Counted from the first letter of the stretch, positions 56,033 to 63,095 are shown. The stretch is 64,000 nucleotides of DNA from CALKWS01 sp051020515 (GCF_051020515.1 NZ_CP194857.1:4141396-4205395); one strand, 5' to 3'. The notes: a model not told the origin generated them from the sequence alone. Numbers and translations are program-made.

Positions 56033-56580
56033 CCGGCGACCGCTTCAAAGACGGCTACGCATCCGCCGAGCGCCACTGGAAGGCCCGCTGGCACCAAGCC
56101 AACGACGACCTACAGAAGGCCATTAGCGAGATCGAGCGGCTCCGTACCAACCTCTGGGCGCTCCAAGAGCAGGATGAGCGCGCCGAGACTTGGCGGGAGA
56201 AGGCCAACCGGTACCACGCCCGCCTCACCGCCGTTGAAGCCGAACATAAGTCGCTGGTTGACTCACTGCGGGCCGACGTCGCACAGATCATTGCCGAGGC
56301 GTCCGACGAGCCGTACCGGGAGCCGGACCACCTGGAGGATCTGCTCGGCATCGACCCCAACGACACAGCCGACCGGCTCGCCGCGCGAGGCGTGGAGTAC
56401 CGGCACCAGCGCGACGCCCTCGCCGCCCGCCTCACCGCCGTCGAAGCCTTCCTCGATGAGACCGACCGCCGCCGGTCGGAGGAGTGGGGCCTGCCCCTGC
56501 GCGGCAACACGAAGGTCCTCACCGGCGAAGTCCGTGCCGTCCTCTCGGCGGCCCCCACCGACACCACCAAGGAGAACTGA
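56029..56580 (+). CDS. Coiled-coil phage protein
   Basis: 183 aa from a GTG. Strongly helical with heptad-like segments (WHQANDDLQKAISEIERLRTNLWALQEQDERAETWREKANRYHARLTAVEAEHKSLVDSLRADVAQIIAEA). RLTAVEA occurs twice, suggesting internal repeat. Function unknown. Confidence 0.75.
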   Translation: MTGDRFKDGYASAERHWKARWHQANDDLQKAISEIERLRTNLWALQEQDERAETWREKANRYHARLTAVEAEHKSLVDSLRADVAQIIAEASDEPYREPDHLEDLLGIDPNDTADRLAARGVEYRHQRDALAARLTAVEAFLDETDRRRSEEWGLPLRGNTKVLTGEVRAVLSAAPTDTTKEN

Positions 56581-56583
56581 CCA

Positions 56584-56850
56584 ATGACCGCTGAGACCAC
56601 CGAGCGGTGGGCCGACTGGTGCACGAGTGGCGACGGGTTCGCCATGTCGGGCACCCGCATGAAGGAGCACTCCCGGGAGTCCATGGGCGACCGCTGGTGC
56701 TTCCACCACCGCCGCCGTCACGAATTCTTCTGGGTCGTCATGGCCCCAGACGGCCTCTCCTACTACGGCCCGCACGTCGAAGTGCACGGAGAGACCAGGG
56801 ACTGCACAGACCTGTTCCCCGGCTGGACGCGCACGTGGGAGGAGGACTGA
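56584..56850 (+). CDS. Small phage protein, His/Trp-rich
   Basis: 88 aa (TAETTERWADWCTSGDGFAMSGTRMKEHSRESMGDRWCFHHRRRHEFFWVVMAPDGLSYYGPHVEVHGETRDCTDLFPGWT). Its Cys/His pattern (CFHHRRRH, then C) could bind metal. TGATG overlap into the HIT gene. Confidence 0.7.
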   Translation: MTAETTERWADWCTSGDGFAMSGTRMKEHSRESMGDRWCFHHRRRHEFFWVVMAPDGLSYYGPHVEVHGETRDCTDLFPGWTRTWEED

Positions 56851-57539
56851 TGACCGCCGCTGACCGCCCGTCCGTCACCCCGCAAGTGGGGGACACCCTG
56901 ACCACCGCCGAGCAGATCGACGCGCTACCGGTCGGAAGCGTTGTCCTGCACGACAGCGATGTGGACCCTCCCGGTATCGCGGTCATGCAGCGCAGCGTCC
57001 ACACGGGTGCCTGGTACCTGCCCGCCGCGGTCCAGCGCGTAGAGCCGCTGCTGCCGGTCACGGTGCTGTACGTGCCCGGTGAGTCGTCCCGCCCGTCCGT
57101 CACCGACGACGCCCTCACCGAGTGTCCGTTCTGCGACCGCATCCAGCGAGGCGACCACCGCGACGACTGTGGCGCCCCCACTGTCGTCCACTTCGAGCCG
57201 CTCAATCCCGTCACGCCGGGCCACATGCTGTTCGTGCCACAGTGGCACACCAAGCACCCGGACGCTGACGCGGTTGCCGAAGCGATGCGTTCGGCAGTGC
57301 GGCACGCTGAGGATCGCGGCGAGGACTTCAACCTCATCACCTCGTCCGGCCCAGCCGCGACACAGACCGTCGAGCACGTCCACGTCCACTACGTGCCACG
57401 GCGCGCCGATGATGGGCTGCCACTGCCGTGGACGCCCCAACAGGCCGCTGCCCGCGCCGAGGCGACCACCGCGACCGACGAGGACGCGCTGGCCCTCGCC
57501 GCGCTCGCCCGGCTCCACCACGGCGGGGGGCAGGCATGA
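56850..57539 (+). CDS. HIT-domain protein with unknown N-terminal domain
   Basis: 229 aa. Residues ~1-75 form an alpha/beta region (GDTLTTAEQIDALPVGSVVLHDSDVDPPGIAVMQRSVHTGAWYLP) unlike HIT proteins. The rest is a HIT domain with a zinc-type start CPFCDRIQRGDHRDDCGAPTVVHFEPLNPVTPGHMLFVPQWHTKH and the catalytic triad HVHVHYVPR. HIT enzymes hydrolyse or transfer nucleotides (AMP-lysine, ApnA, adenylylated DNA ends). Its presence in a phage early operon suggests nucleotide or DNA-end processing or counter-defence, as inference. TGATG overlap upstream, ATGA downstream. Confidence 0.85.
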   Translation: MTAADRPSVTPQVGDTLTTAEQIDALPVGSVVLHDSDVDPPGIAVMQRSVHTGAWYLPAAVQRVEPLLPVTVLYVPGESSRPSVTDDALTECPFCDRIQRGDHRDDCGAPTVVHFEPLNPVTPGHMLFVPQWHTKHPDADAVAEAMRSAVRHAEDRGEDFNLITSSGPAATQTVEHVHVHYVPRRADDGLPLPWTPQQAAARAEATTATDEDALALAALARLHHGGGQA

Positions 57540-57715
57540 AACACCACGACCGCATACACCACAAAACCACCGTCATCATCCGCCACACCGGCCAAGTCGG
57601 CACCGTCGAAGCCGTGCAGAACTCGCCCTACGTGCGGCTGCTGAAAGTCGCCGGGCAGTGGTACCGGCCCTCACAACTCATCCGCGCAGACGACCCCGAA
57701 TGGAGGCGGCAATGA
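57536..57715 (+). CDS. Small phage protein, unknown
   Basis: 59 aa (KHHDRIHHKTTVIIRHTGQVGTVEAVQNSPYVRLLKVAGQWYRPSQLIRADD). Small beta-barrel-like (KOW/SH3-like) pattern; tentative. ATGA overlaps. Confidence 0.65.
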   Translation: MKHHDRIHHKTTVIIRHTGQVGTVEAVQNSPYVRLLKVAGQWYRPSQLIRADDPEWRRQ

Positions 57716-57963
57716 CATCCCGAGTCACGCTCTACCGACGACCAGACGGCGATCTGGTGGCCTACCACTACAGCACCGGCGCCCAGGTCGTAGACCACGA
57801 AAACGCCGCCAAGATCGCCACCGACATAGCCGAAATCGCCACCGGCAAACAATGGGCCTGGCTGCAACTCGGCGACCAAAACGACCGCGCCGCGTTCTAC
57901 CTCAACCGCCTTGTCACAGCGCTCGCCACGCCGGCCCCGCCGAGGGCGAAGGCGGTGGCGTAA
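57712..57963 (+). CDS. Small phage protein, unknown
   Basis: 83 aa (TSRVTLYRRPDGDLVAYHYSTGAQVVDHENAAKIATDIAEIATGKQWAWLQLGDQNDRAAFYLNRLVTALA). No family recognised. ATGA overlap with the preceding gene and direct junction (TAAATG) with the next. Confidence 0.7.
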   Translation: MTSRVTLYRRPDGDLVAYHYSTGAQVVDHENAAKIATDIAEIATGKQWAWLQLGDQNDRAAFYLNRLVTALATPAPPRAKAVA

Positions 57964-58350
57964 ATGGCCCTCCAGTGGGCGCGGCTCGACACCAATATCG
58001 CCTCTCACGACAAGATCCTCGACCTGCTGGGGTATGAGGACGGGCGCGCTATCGCCTTCTCCTACATTTGCTGCATCGCCTACAGCGTCGGCAATGGCAC
58101 GGACGGGCACATTCCGTTCGCTGCACTGCCGTTCGTCCACGCGAGTAAGCGGGATATGGAAACAATGGTGGACGCGGGATTAGTGGACCCTAACCCGAAA
58201 GGGTGGACGGTGCGCAATTTCGCAGACCGGCAACAAGTGTCAGCAGTGGCCACGCAGATTCATCAAGACAAAAAGCGGGCTAGCGCAAAAGGGAATTGCG
58301 TAAGGCACCACGGAGCGGACTGTGGATGCTGGAAAGCGAGGATCGCGTGA
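57964..58350 (+). CDS. Phage replisome organizer / DnaT-like replication protein, possibly truncated by frameshift
   Basis: 128 aa. WARLDTNIASHDKILDLLGYEDGRAIAFSYICCIAYSVGNGTDGHIPFAALPFVHASKRDMETMVDAGLVDPNPKGWTVRNFADRQQ is the winged-helix head seen in phage replication-initiation proteins that recruit helicase to the origin. The present end, CVRHHGADCGCWKARIA, stops abruptly. The next 220 nt stay open in other frames with a Pro/Ser/Gln-rich reading ending YVRTDGRTNEEV, a tail common in this family. A further frameshift is therefore likely, but I cannot place it. Confidence 0.7.
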   Translation: MALQWARLDTNIASHDKILDLLGYEDGRAIAFSYICCIAYSVGNGTDGHIPFAALPFVHASKRDMETMVDAGLVDPNPKGWTVRNFADRQQVSAVATQIHQDKKRASAKGNCVRHHGADCGCWKARIA

Positions 58351-58612
58351 CCCTCCCGACCGCCTCCCAGACTCTCCCACAATCCTCCCAGAACGCTCCC
58401 AGGCGCCTCCCGCAACCCTCCCAAACCAGGCTCCCACACCGGCTCCCACAATCCGCGCCATTGCAACGGTTCTCCCAGGTGGGACTCCCAGGTGCGACTC
58501 CTACGTACGTACGGACGGACGGACTAACGAAGAGGTGGGAGACATGGGTAGATCATCTTGCCTTACGTAACGCGCAGGAGAACAACAATTCCCAGATAAT
58601 GAGGTTTAGACA
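58351..58612 (+). repeat. CTCCCA-rich stretch and tetranucleotide repeat; probable lost gene tail
   Basis: CTCCCA recurs about nine times between 58370 and 58490, and a (TACG)3(GACG)2-type run lies at 58502-58524. All three frames give repetitive Pro/Ser/Gln-rich peptides, so this is probably the disordered tail of the upstream replication protein. It could alternatively be the phage origin with iterons. The last 50 nt are unusually AT-rich for the window. Confidence 0.5.
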
Positions 58613-58804
58613 ATGCCCAAAGAATCCCGATGCGGCGTTTACGGACACGAATACGCAAGCGCCAGAACATGCCCTAACTGTCGCGCCGAATATCTCGCCA
58701 CTCGAGCATGGCCACCCGGCACCACCCACCAAGACGCACCACGCGGACTACCCGCCGACTACACCGACGCACCCACCAGAGCCGCAGGAGACCACCATGA
58801 CTGA
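58613..58804 (+). CDS. Small phage zinc-finger-like protein
   Basis: 63 aa (PKESRCGVYGHEYASARTCPNCRAEYLATRAWPPG). One Cx..H...CxxC cluster, GAGG 8 nt before the ATG. Function unknown. Overlaps the next gene by 8 nt. Confidence 0.65.
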   Translation: MPKESRCGVYGHEYASARTCPNCRAEYLATRAWPPGTTHQDAPRGLPADYTDAPTRAAGDHHD

Positions 58805-59132
58805 CCTGTACCCGCCGACTGGCCAGACCCCGCCGCTGGATTGGATCACAGCCTGCGAGGACGACACTTGGAGCGCCTACCAGGGTGCGCTGGCCGACCG
58901 CGACCGTGCCCGCAACATCGCCGTGGCGCTGGAGCAGGAGAGCGCCGAACTGCGGGCCGAGCGATTGCGGTTCGCAGCCGACTACGCCGAGCTGCGAGCC
59001 GAGACCGAGACCGTCCACCGCGTTATCGAGCAGGTGGGGCTGATGGTCGAGAACTGGGACTACCGCTACGTCCGTGAGGAACTGCAAGCCATCCTCGACG
59101 GCGCCACGTTCGAGGAGGTGCGCAATGGCTGA
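58797..59132 (+). CDS. Phage coiled-coil protein
   Basis: 111 aa. WITACEDDTWSAYQGALADRDRARNIAVALEQESAELRAERLRFAADYAELRAETETVHRVIEQVGLMVENWDYRYVREELQAIL is mostly helical. The RDRARNIAVALEQE block recurs in the gene at 60972, nearly identical also in DNA. Function unknown. Confidence 0.7.
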   Translation: MTDLYPPTGQTPPLDWITACEDDTWSAYQGALADRDRARNIAVALEQESAELRAERLRFAADYAELRAETETVHRVIEQVGLMVENWDYRYVREELQAILDGATFEEVRNG

Positions 59133-59214
59133 CCACTGCAACCTCTGCCCATTCCACGGCTGTGACGGCTGCCAGCACCAAGGAGGTGTCCACAGTGAGA
59201 CTGCTAGCGATTGA
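59125..59214 (+). CDS. 29-residue cysteine-rich mini-protein
   Basis: MADHCNLCPFHGCDGCQHQGG: four cysteines (CxxC, CxxC) and two to three histidines in 29 aa, with GAGGAGG well placed upstream. Overlaps both neighbours. Likely zinc-binding; expression is inferred from the ribosome site. Confidence 0.5.
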   Translation: MADHCNLCPFHGCDGCQHQGGVHSETASD

Positions 59215-59692
59215 TCCCGGCAATACCGAATCCGGATGGGTCGTCATCGACACCACCACCCGCCGGCCCTTGGAATTCGACAAGAGCACCAACCCCGACC
59301 TCCTGGCCGAGATCGGCCTCGGGGCACTCAACTTCGACCAAGCCGTCATCGAGATGGTCGCCTCTTACGGCATGGCCGTCGGCGCAGACGTTTTCGAGAC
59401 CTGCGTGTGGATCGGCCGCTTCCACCAGATGATCCGCCAATGGGACGTTCACGCCGCCCTCATCAAGCGCCACCCGGTCAAACTCCACCACTGCCACACC
59501 GCCCGCGCCAAAGACTCCAACATCCGCCAAGCCCTCGTCGACAGATTCGCCCCAGGCGCCCCCAACCACGGCAAAGGCACCAAGCGCCACCCCGGCTGGT
59601 TCTACGGCTTCCGCGCCGATGTGTGGGCCGCTTACGCCCTCGCCGTGTACGCCGCCGACACGCACGGCACCGACCCGAAGGAGGCGGCGTGA
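59195..59692 (+). CDS. RuvC-like Holliday junction resolvase
   Basis: 165 aa from GTG 59195 with AAGGAGG 8 nt upstream. RNase H-fold: VRLLAIDPGNTESGWVVID (first Asp), VIEMVASYGMAVGADVFETCVWIGRF (Glu) and YGFRADVWAAYALAVYAADTHG (C-terminal acidic pair). Resolves branched DNA formed by the RecE/Sak4-type recombination and by replication, before packaging. Confidence 0.88.
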   Translation: MRLLAIDPGNTESGWVVIDTTTRRPLEFDKSTNPDLLAEIGLGALNFDQAVIEMVASYGMAVGADVFETCVWIGRFHQMIRQWDVHAALIKRHPVKLHHCHTARAKDSNIRQALVDRFAPGAPNHGKGTKRHPGWFYGFRADVWAAYALAVYAADTHGTDPKEAA

Positions 59693-59761
59693 GACCGGCA
59701 AGACACCGAGAGGGCACCACACCATCCGGCTGGTGCTGACTGACCAGGAAGTGAGGTTCTG

Positions 59762-60190
59762 ATGAGCGCCAAGACCCGCCGTAAGGCCCGCCGCAGACGA
59801 GAGGCCCTCGCCCGCAACGAAGGTCACGAGGGGTGCCAGTCGTGCGAGGTGTGCCTGCTGCCGCACTGCCCGGACTGCCACCCGGACCGGCGCACCTGCC
59901 CGATGGACCACACCGGCAACCGAGACCACCTGGAGGGAAGCGTGACCCAGCGCCTACAGCCCTACCGCGACTGGCTCAACGGCTGGACCGCAACCCGCGC
60001 CGAACTCAACCGCCTCCGAGCCCTCGGCGCACCCGACGACATCACCGCCAAGCGGCTCCGCCAGGCAGCCCAGTTGGAGACCTTCGGGGTGAACGACACC
60101 CTGTTCGAGGTCATGTGCCGCATCGCCGCCACCGGGCGCATCACGCAGATGGACCTCGACATGCTGCATCGAGAAGGGATCGGGCGATGA
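59762..60190 (+). CDS. Phage protein with cysteine cluster, unknown
   Basis: 142 aa. Basic start KTRRKARRRREALARNEGHEG, then CQSCEVCLLPHCPDCHPDRRTCPMDH (five to six Cys, likely zinc). A helical C-terminal part follows (QRLQPYRDWLNGWTATRAELNRLRALGAPDDITAKRLRQAAQLETFGVNDTLFEVMCRIAATGRITQMDLDMLHREGIG). The two parts may once have been separate genes. ATGA overlap downstream; 69 nt of unassigned sequence upstream. Confidence 0.7.
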   Translation: MSAKTRRKARRRREALARNEGHEGCQSCEVCLLPHCPDCHPDRRTCPMDHTGNRDHLEGSVTQRLQPYRDWLNGWTATRAELNRLRALGAPDDITAKRLRQAAQLETFGVNDTLFEVMCRIAATGRITQMDLDMLHREGIGR

Positions 60191-60525
60191 CCGACACGAC
60201 CAAACACCACGCCAGGACGACAGAAACCGGGCCAGGAGCGGCTCGGGACCCCCAACCCGCCACTGAGTTACACCCGTGTGATTCTGGGCCGTTAGAGCGC
60301 AAATGGCGAGTGTCACGCAAGCCGGCAGACCCAGACCCCGGCTGGGTATGGGTCGCAGAGGCGCTCCACGCGATCCACGTGGCACAGAAAGAAACCTGGA
60401 GACACGCAATGGACTACGCGCTGCGGCAGTCGCTCACCGACACGCACAAGGTCAAGTTCCGCACCACCGACCTCGGCCCGATGCCCACGCCGGTTGCGGA
60501 ACCGATGAGGGAGGTGGGGTGGTGA
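60187..60525 (+). CDS. Phage protein, unknown
   Basis: 112 aa. A disordered start, then RKWRVSRKPADPDPGWVWVAEALHAIHVAQKETWRHAMDYALRQSLTDTHKVKF. No family recognised. ATGA and GTGA overlaps with the neighbours. Confidence 0.7.
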   Translation: MTDTTKHHARTTETGPGAARDPQPATELHPCDSGPLERKWRVSRKPADPDPGWVWVAEALHAIHVAQKETWRHAMDYALRQSLTDTHKVKFRTTDLGPMPTPVAEPMREVGW

Positions 60526-60782
60526 GCGCCATCCTGACCTTGACCGCCCTCGCCATCGTCGCCTACGTCTCCTGCGCCGCCTACCTACTCGGGCACACCC
60601 ACGGCCGCCGCAACCCTGACCCCAGCCCCGACGACACCCCACCCACCGCGCACGCCGAGTGGACCTGCCCCGACTGCCGGCAGACCGTCCCCATCGCCAT
60701 CGTCACCGAGCGCGTGGTGGTGGCCAGACTCGACCCCACGGACGTCCACGCACACCTGCTACAGCACCAGGAGGCCAGGTGA
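60522..60782 (+). CDS. Small phage membrane protein with zinc ribbon
   Basis: 86 aa from a GTG. N-terminal membrane helix VSAILTLTALAIVAYVSCAAYLLGHTHG, then a cytoplasmic CPDCRQTVPIAIV zinc knuckle. Function unknown. Confidence 0.7.
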   Translation: MSAILTLTALAIVAYVSCAAYLLGHTHGRRNPDPSPDDTPPTAHAEWTCPDCRQTVPIAIVTERVVVARLDPTDVHAHLLQHQEAR

Positions 60783-60819
60783 GCGACCAAACCCGAGCCG
60801 AACCGAGACAGGAGCCGAG

Positions 60820-60981
60820 ATGGACGTGAGCAACAAGTGCGCAACCTGCGCATGGCAGGGGCCGATGGAACCGACCATAGTCGGCGCGTTCCTTGACTTA
60901 CATCGGGCACTGCACCCGCTGGCGCTCCACTTCGCCTGGACGCTTGTCGGGCCGATCTTGCGGAGGTTGCCATGGAAGTGA
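60820..60981 (+). CDS. Small phage protein with CxxC
   Basis: 53 aa (MDVSNKCATCAWQGPMEPTIVGAFLDLHRALHPLALHFAWTLVGPILRRLPWK). GGAG 6 nt upstream of ATG 60820; overlaps the next gene by 10 nt. One CxxC and a hydrophobic second half. A 16-codon GTG frame at 60779 sits just before it. Confidence 0.55.
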   Translation: MDVSNKCATCAWQGPMEPTIVGAFLDLHRALHPLALHFAWTLVGPILRRLPWK

Positions 60982-61187
60982 ATAACCACTGGTTTACCGG
61001 GGCGGACGGAACCACCTGGGTCCGCCTAGACGACGCTGAACGCCGAGTGGCCGCCGTTATTGGCCAGCGCGACCAGGCCCGTGACATCGCCGTGGCGTTG
61101 GAGCAGGAGAACGCCTATCTGGGCGCGAACTGGACAATGCGCACAGTTACCTGCTCGGGCCACTGCCGGAGGCGCAGCGATGAGTGA
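60972..61187 (+). CDS. Small phage protein, coiled-coil module
   Basis: 71 aa (EVNNHWFTGADGTTWVRLDDAERRVAAVIGQRDQARDIAVALEQENAYLGANWTMRTVTCSGHC). Shares the RDxARxIAVALEQE block with the 58797 gene. Function unknown. Confidence 0.65.
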   Translation: MEVNNHWFTGADGTTWVRLDDAERRVAAVIGQRDQARDIAVALEQENAYLGANWTMRTVTCSGHCRRRSDE

Positions 61188-61410
61188 CCAGACCCGAGCC
61201 GCGCTCGATGACGCCATCCGCGCCCACCTGGCCGACGAGGACCCCGACGGCGGCATGGTCGCCCACTGGGCACTCGCCGTGGGCCTTATCAGCTCCGACG
61301 ATGACGAGAGTCCGATGTGGTTCGATTCCCCCACTCGGGCAGGCGCCATACGTCACTACCGGACTGCACCAACTCGGGCTCCGCATCAGCAGCGAGGCGG
61401 GCCGCGATGA
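61180..61410 (+). CDS. Small phage protein (actinophage family), end possibly frameshifted
   Basis: 76 aa. SDQTRAALDDAIRAHLADEDPDGGMVAHWALAVGLISSDDDESPMWFDSP resembles a small protein widespread in actinophages. After the C5 run near 61330 the present frame ends RAPHQQRGGPR. One extra C would give PLGQAPYVTTGLHQLGLRISSEAGRDD with stop at 61414, which looks more natural. Either reading overlaps the next gene. Confidence 0.65.
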   Translation: MSDQTRAALDDAIRAHLADEDPDGGMVAHWALAVGLISSDDDESPMWFDSPTRAGAIRHYRTAPTRAPHQQRGGPR

Positions 61411-61505
61411 CTGACCAGTGGACCTGCCCCACCTGCCGGAAGCGGTATGTCGTGCCGTCGCTGGCTGAGATGTGCAAACGCAAACACGACCAGGAGGACG
61501 AGTGA
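61407..61505 (+). CDS. 32-residue zinc-knuckle mini-protein
   Basis: MTDQWTCPTCRKRYVVPSLAEMCKRKHDQEDE: CxxC then C...H, a minimal zinc finger. ATGA overlap upstream and GTGA overlap downstream. Confidence 0.6.
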   Translation: MTDQWTCPTCRKRYVVPSLAEMCKRKHDQEDE

Positions 61506-62257
61506 GCAGCAACCAGTGGGGCATCCGCACCTCCGCCGTATCCGTGGCCGAGGGAATCGTCGCCAAAGAGAACCTGGAGTTCATCGCCGCACGCTGGCCC
61601 GACCTGCGAGCCCGCCTGCGACCATCGCGAGGGCTGGACCTGGGCACCGCGCGACCGGCACCAGCGTCCCGCCCGCCCATCAACCTGGCCGTGTCCGACC
61701 TCATGCACGAGATCGCCGTGGAAGCCGAGGCCCTGGCGCACGTGCTCATGGACGAAGCCGACTGGACCCCGGTCACCTCATCCATGCCAGGGCTGCTCAG
61801 CGACGTGGCCCAGCGTTACGGGCACTGGATCGCCGGTGACGACCGCACCGCGCTGGCCTTCATCGACTGGGCCGAGGACTACCGGCACAAAGTTGAGCGC
61901 ACCCTGGAGAAGCCCGTCCCGCCGTCATACATCGGCCCCTGCCGCCTCGACCTGTGCGAGGGCAGCGTCTACTACCGGCGCGGGCAGACTGTGGGCAAGT
62001 GCGACACCTGCCGCAACACGTGGGATCTCATCGCACAGCGCGACCTCGTGCGACGGGCGCTCGAAGTTAGGCTCATGACCCAATCCGAGATCGTCTCAGC
62101 GCTCACCGTCATGGACATCCCCCGCGGCATCAAGACCGTCAACTCATGGGTGCGGCGCGGCAGGCTGACCGAGGTGTCGCCCAGGTTGTACCGGTTCGCC
62201 ACCGCACTCGACCTGGCGCAGCAGACGCCGGGCCGCAATGAAAGGATCAACACATAA
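61502..62257 (+). CDS. Phage DNA-binding protein (zinc ribbon plus HTH)
   Basis: 251 aa from a GTG. A helical N-terminal half leads to a zinc ribbon (PCRLDLCEGSVYYRRGQTVGKCDTCRNTW). A C-terminal helix-turn-helix follows (RLMTQSEIVSALTVMDIPRGIKTVNSWVRRGRLTEVSPRLYRF), the type many actinophages carry near the end of the early operon. Possibly a late-gene activator or replication regulator (inference). Its TAA overlaps the ATA start of the next gene. Confidence 0.8.
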   Translation: MSSNQWGIRTSAVSVAEGIVAKENLEFIAARWPDLRARLRPSRGLDLGTARPAPASRPPINLAVSDLMHEIAVEAEALAHVLMDEADWTPVTSSMPGLLSDVAQRYGHWIAGDDRTALAFIDWAEDYRHKVERTLEKPVPPSYIGPCRLDLCEGSVYYRRGQTVGKCDTCRNTWDLIAQRDLVRRALEVRLMTQSEIVSALTVMDIPRGIKTVNSWVRRGRLTEVSPRLYRFATALDLAQQTPGRNERINT

Positions 62258-62502
62258 AGACCTCCGGTTCACCCTTCGGCTGGTGCCCCAGCACTGAGGC
62301 TCCCGTCGTTGACAGCAACGGCCGACGTGACCACGAATGGATCACCGACGCCACCATCAGCAGCCCCGTCGAGACGCGCTACTGCGTCCACTGCAAGGCC
62401 GTCGTCACCGAGTCCGTGCCCATGTCGGAGCAGGAGCGGTTCCTGTTCGAGCAGGGGGAGGTCCGACCGGGTGGACGACACGCCCAGCCCCGAGGCGGTT
62501 GA
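62254..62502 (+). CDS. Small phage zinc-ribbon protein with apparent ATA start codon
   Basis: 82 aa: KTSGSPFGWCPSTEAPVVDSNGRRDHEWITDATISSPVETRYCVHCKAVVTESVPMSEQERFLFEQGEV. The frame has coherent codon use and a C...CxxC cluster, but no ATG, GTG or TTG until past halfway. AAAGGA sits 7 nt before ATA 62254, which overlaps the upstream TAA as ATAA, the same geometry as the ATGA junctions elsewhere in the operon. Either ATA is used, or a base was miscalled. Confidence 0.65.
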   Translation: MKTSGSPFGWCPSTEAPVVDSNGRRDHEWITDATISSPVETRYCVHCKAVVTESVPMSEQERFLFEQGEVRPGGRHAQPRGG

Positions 62503-62538
62503 CCATGACCAGGGTGCAGAGTAGCGTTGCGGTGTGAT

Positions 62539-62588
62539 GGGGCTTCTGGCCCCGGACGCAGGCCCCGACCTCCATAGGTGCGGGGCCT
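62539..62588 (+). terminator. Strong hairpins at the end of the early operon
   Basis: GGGGC/GCCCC (62539-62543/62549-62553) is followed by a longer stem, AGGCCCCG (62560-62567) with CGGGGCCT (62581-62588). The latter is extended inward by ACCT/AGGT with one bulge around a 4-nt loop. No T tract. Likely terminator of the early transcript. Confidence 0.6.
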
Positions 62589-62724
62589 TAGTTGTGCCAG
62601 GGGTAGCCCGCCACCGGCGCCCCCGCTACCGGCATCCCCAGCCACCAGCCTCCCCGTAGGCCACGCCCCCGCACGGGGCCACGCGCACACCCAGTACACG
62701 CACACAGGGCAGGTGAACACACCC
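62589..62724. other. Non-coding stretch before the packaging genes
   Basis: About 135 nt, C-rich, with a further GGTAGC...GCTACC pair and ACAC-rich sequence just before the HNH start. In many cos-type actinophages the cohesive end site lies here, next to HNH and terminase. I see no diagnostic overhang, so this is only a location guess. Confidence 0.3.
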
Positions 62725-63095
62725 ATGGCAGCCCGCCACCGGTGCCCCGGAACCACCACCCACCCCAACGGCACCACCGCCCCCTGCCCCCACCTACTAC
62801 CACCAGGCACCCGCTACTGCCCCACCCACGCCCGCGCCTACGAGGCCCGCAGGGGCACCCCCACCGCACGGGGTACGGCGCCCCCCACCGTAGGGAGAGG
62901 GCCAGGTGGCAAGCCCGCATCGACGCAGGCGAAACGATCTATTGCGCAGACGGCTGCGGACAACAAATCACCGGAACAGCGTGGCAACTCGGACACAACG
63001 AAGAGCGAACGCGCTGGATCGGACCACAAACCGTAGCCTGCAACACCGCCGAAGGTGGGCGGGCAGCGACCGACCCGAACCGACGCCGAAGGTAA
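62725..63095 (+). CDS. Packaging-associated HNH endonuclease (frameshifted as sequenced)
   Basis: About 123 aa. A zinc-binding start (RHRCPGTTTHPNGTTAPCPHLLPPGTRYCPTHARAYEARRGTP) precedes the HNH body RGYGAPHRRERARWQARIDAGETIYCADGCGQQITGTAWQLGHNEERTRWIGPQTVACN. The body matches the HNH proteins next to terminase in HK97-like phages, which assist cos cleavage. A missing G in the G run near 62869 separates the halves. ATG 62725 follows AGGTGA. Confidence 0.85.

Noticed and set aside
59693..59761. Small gene between the RuvC-like gene and the 59762 gene
   Set aside because: One frame reads TGKTPRGHHTIRLVLTDQEVRF and would end in TGATG, but it lacks a start unless another base is added, so I do not call it.
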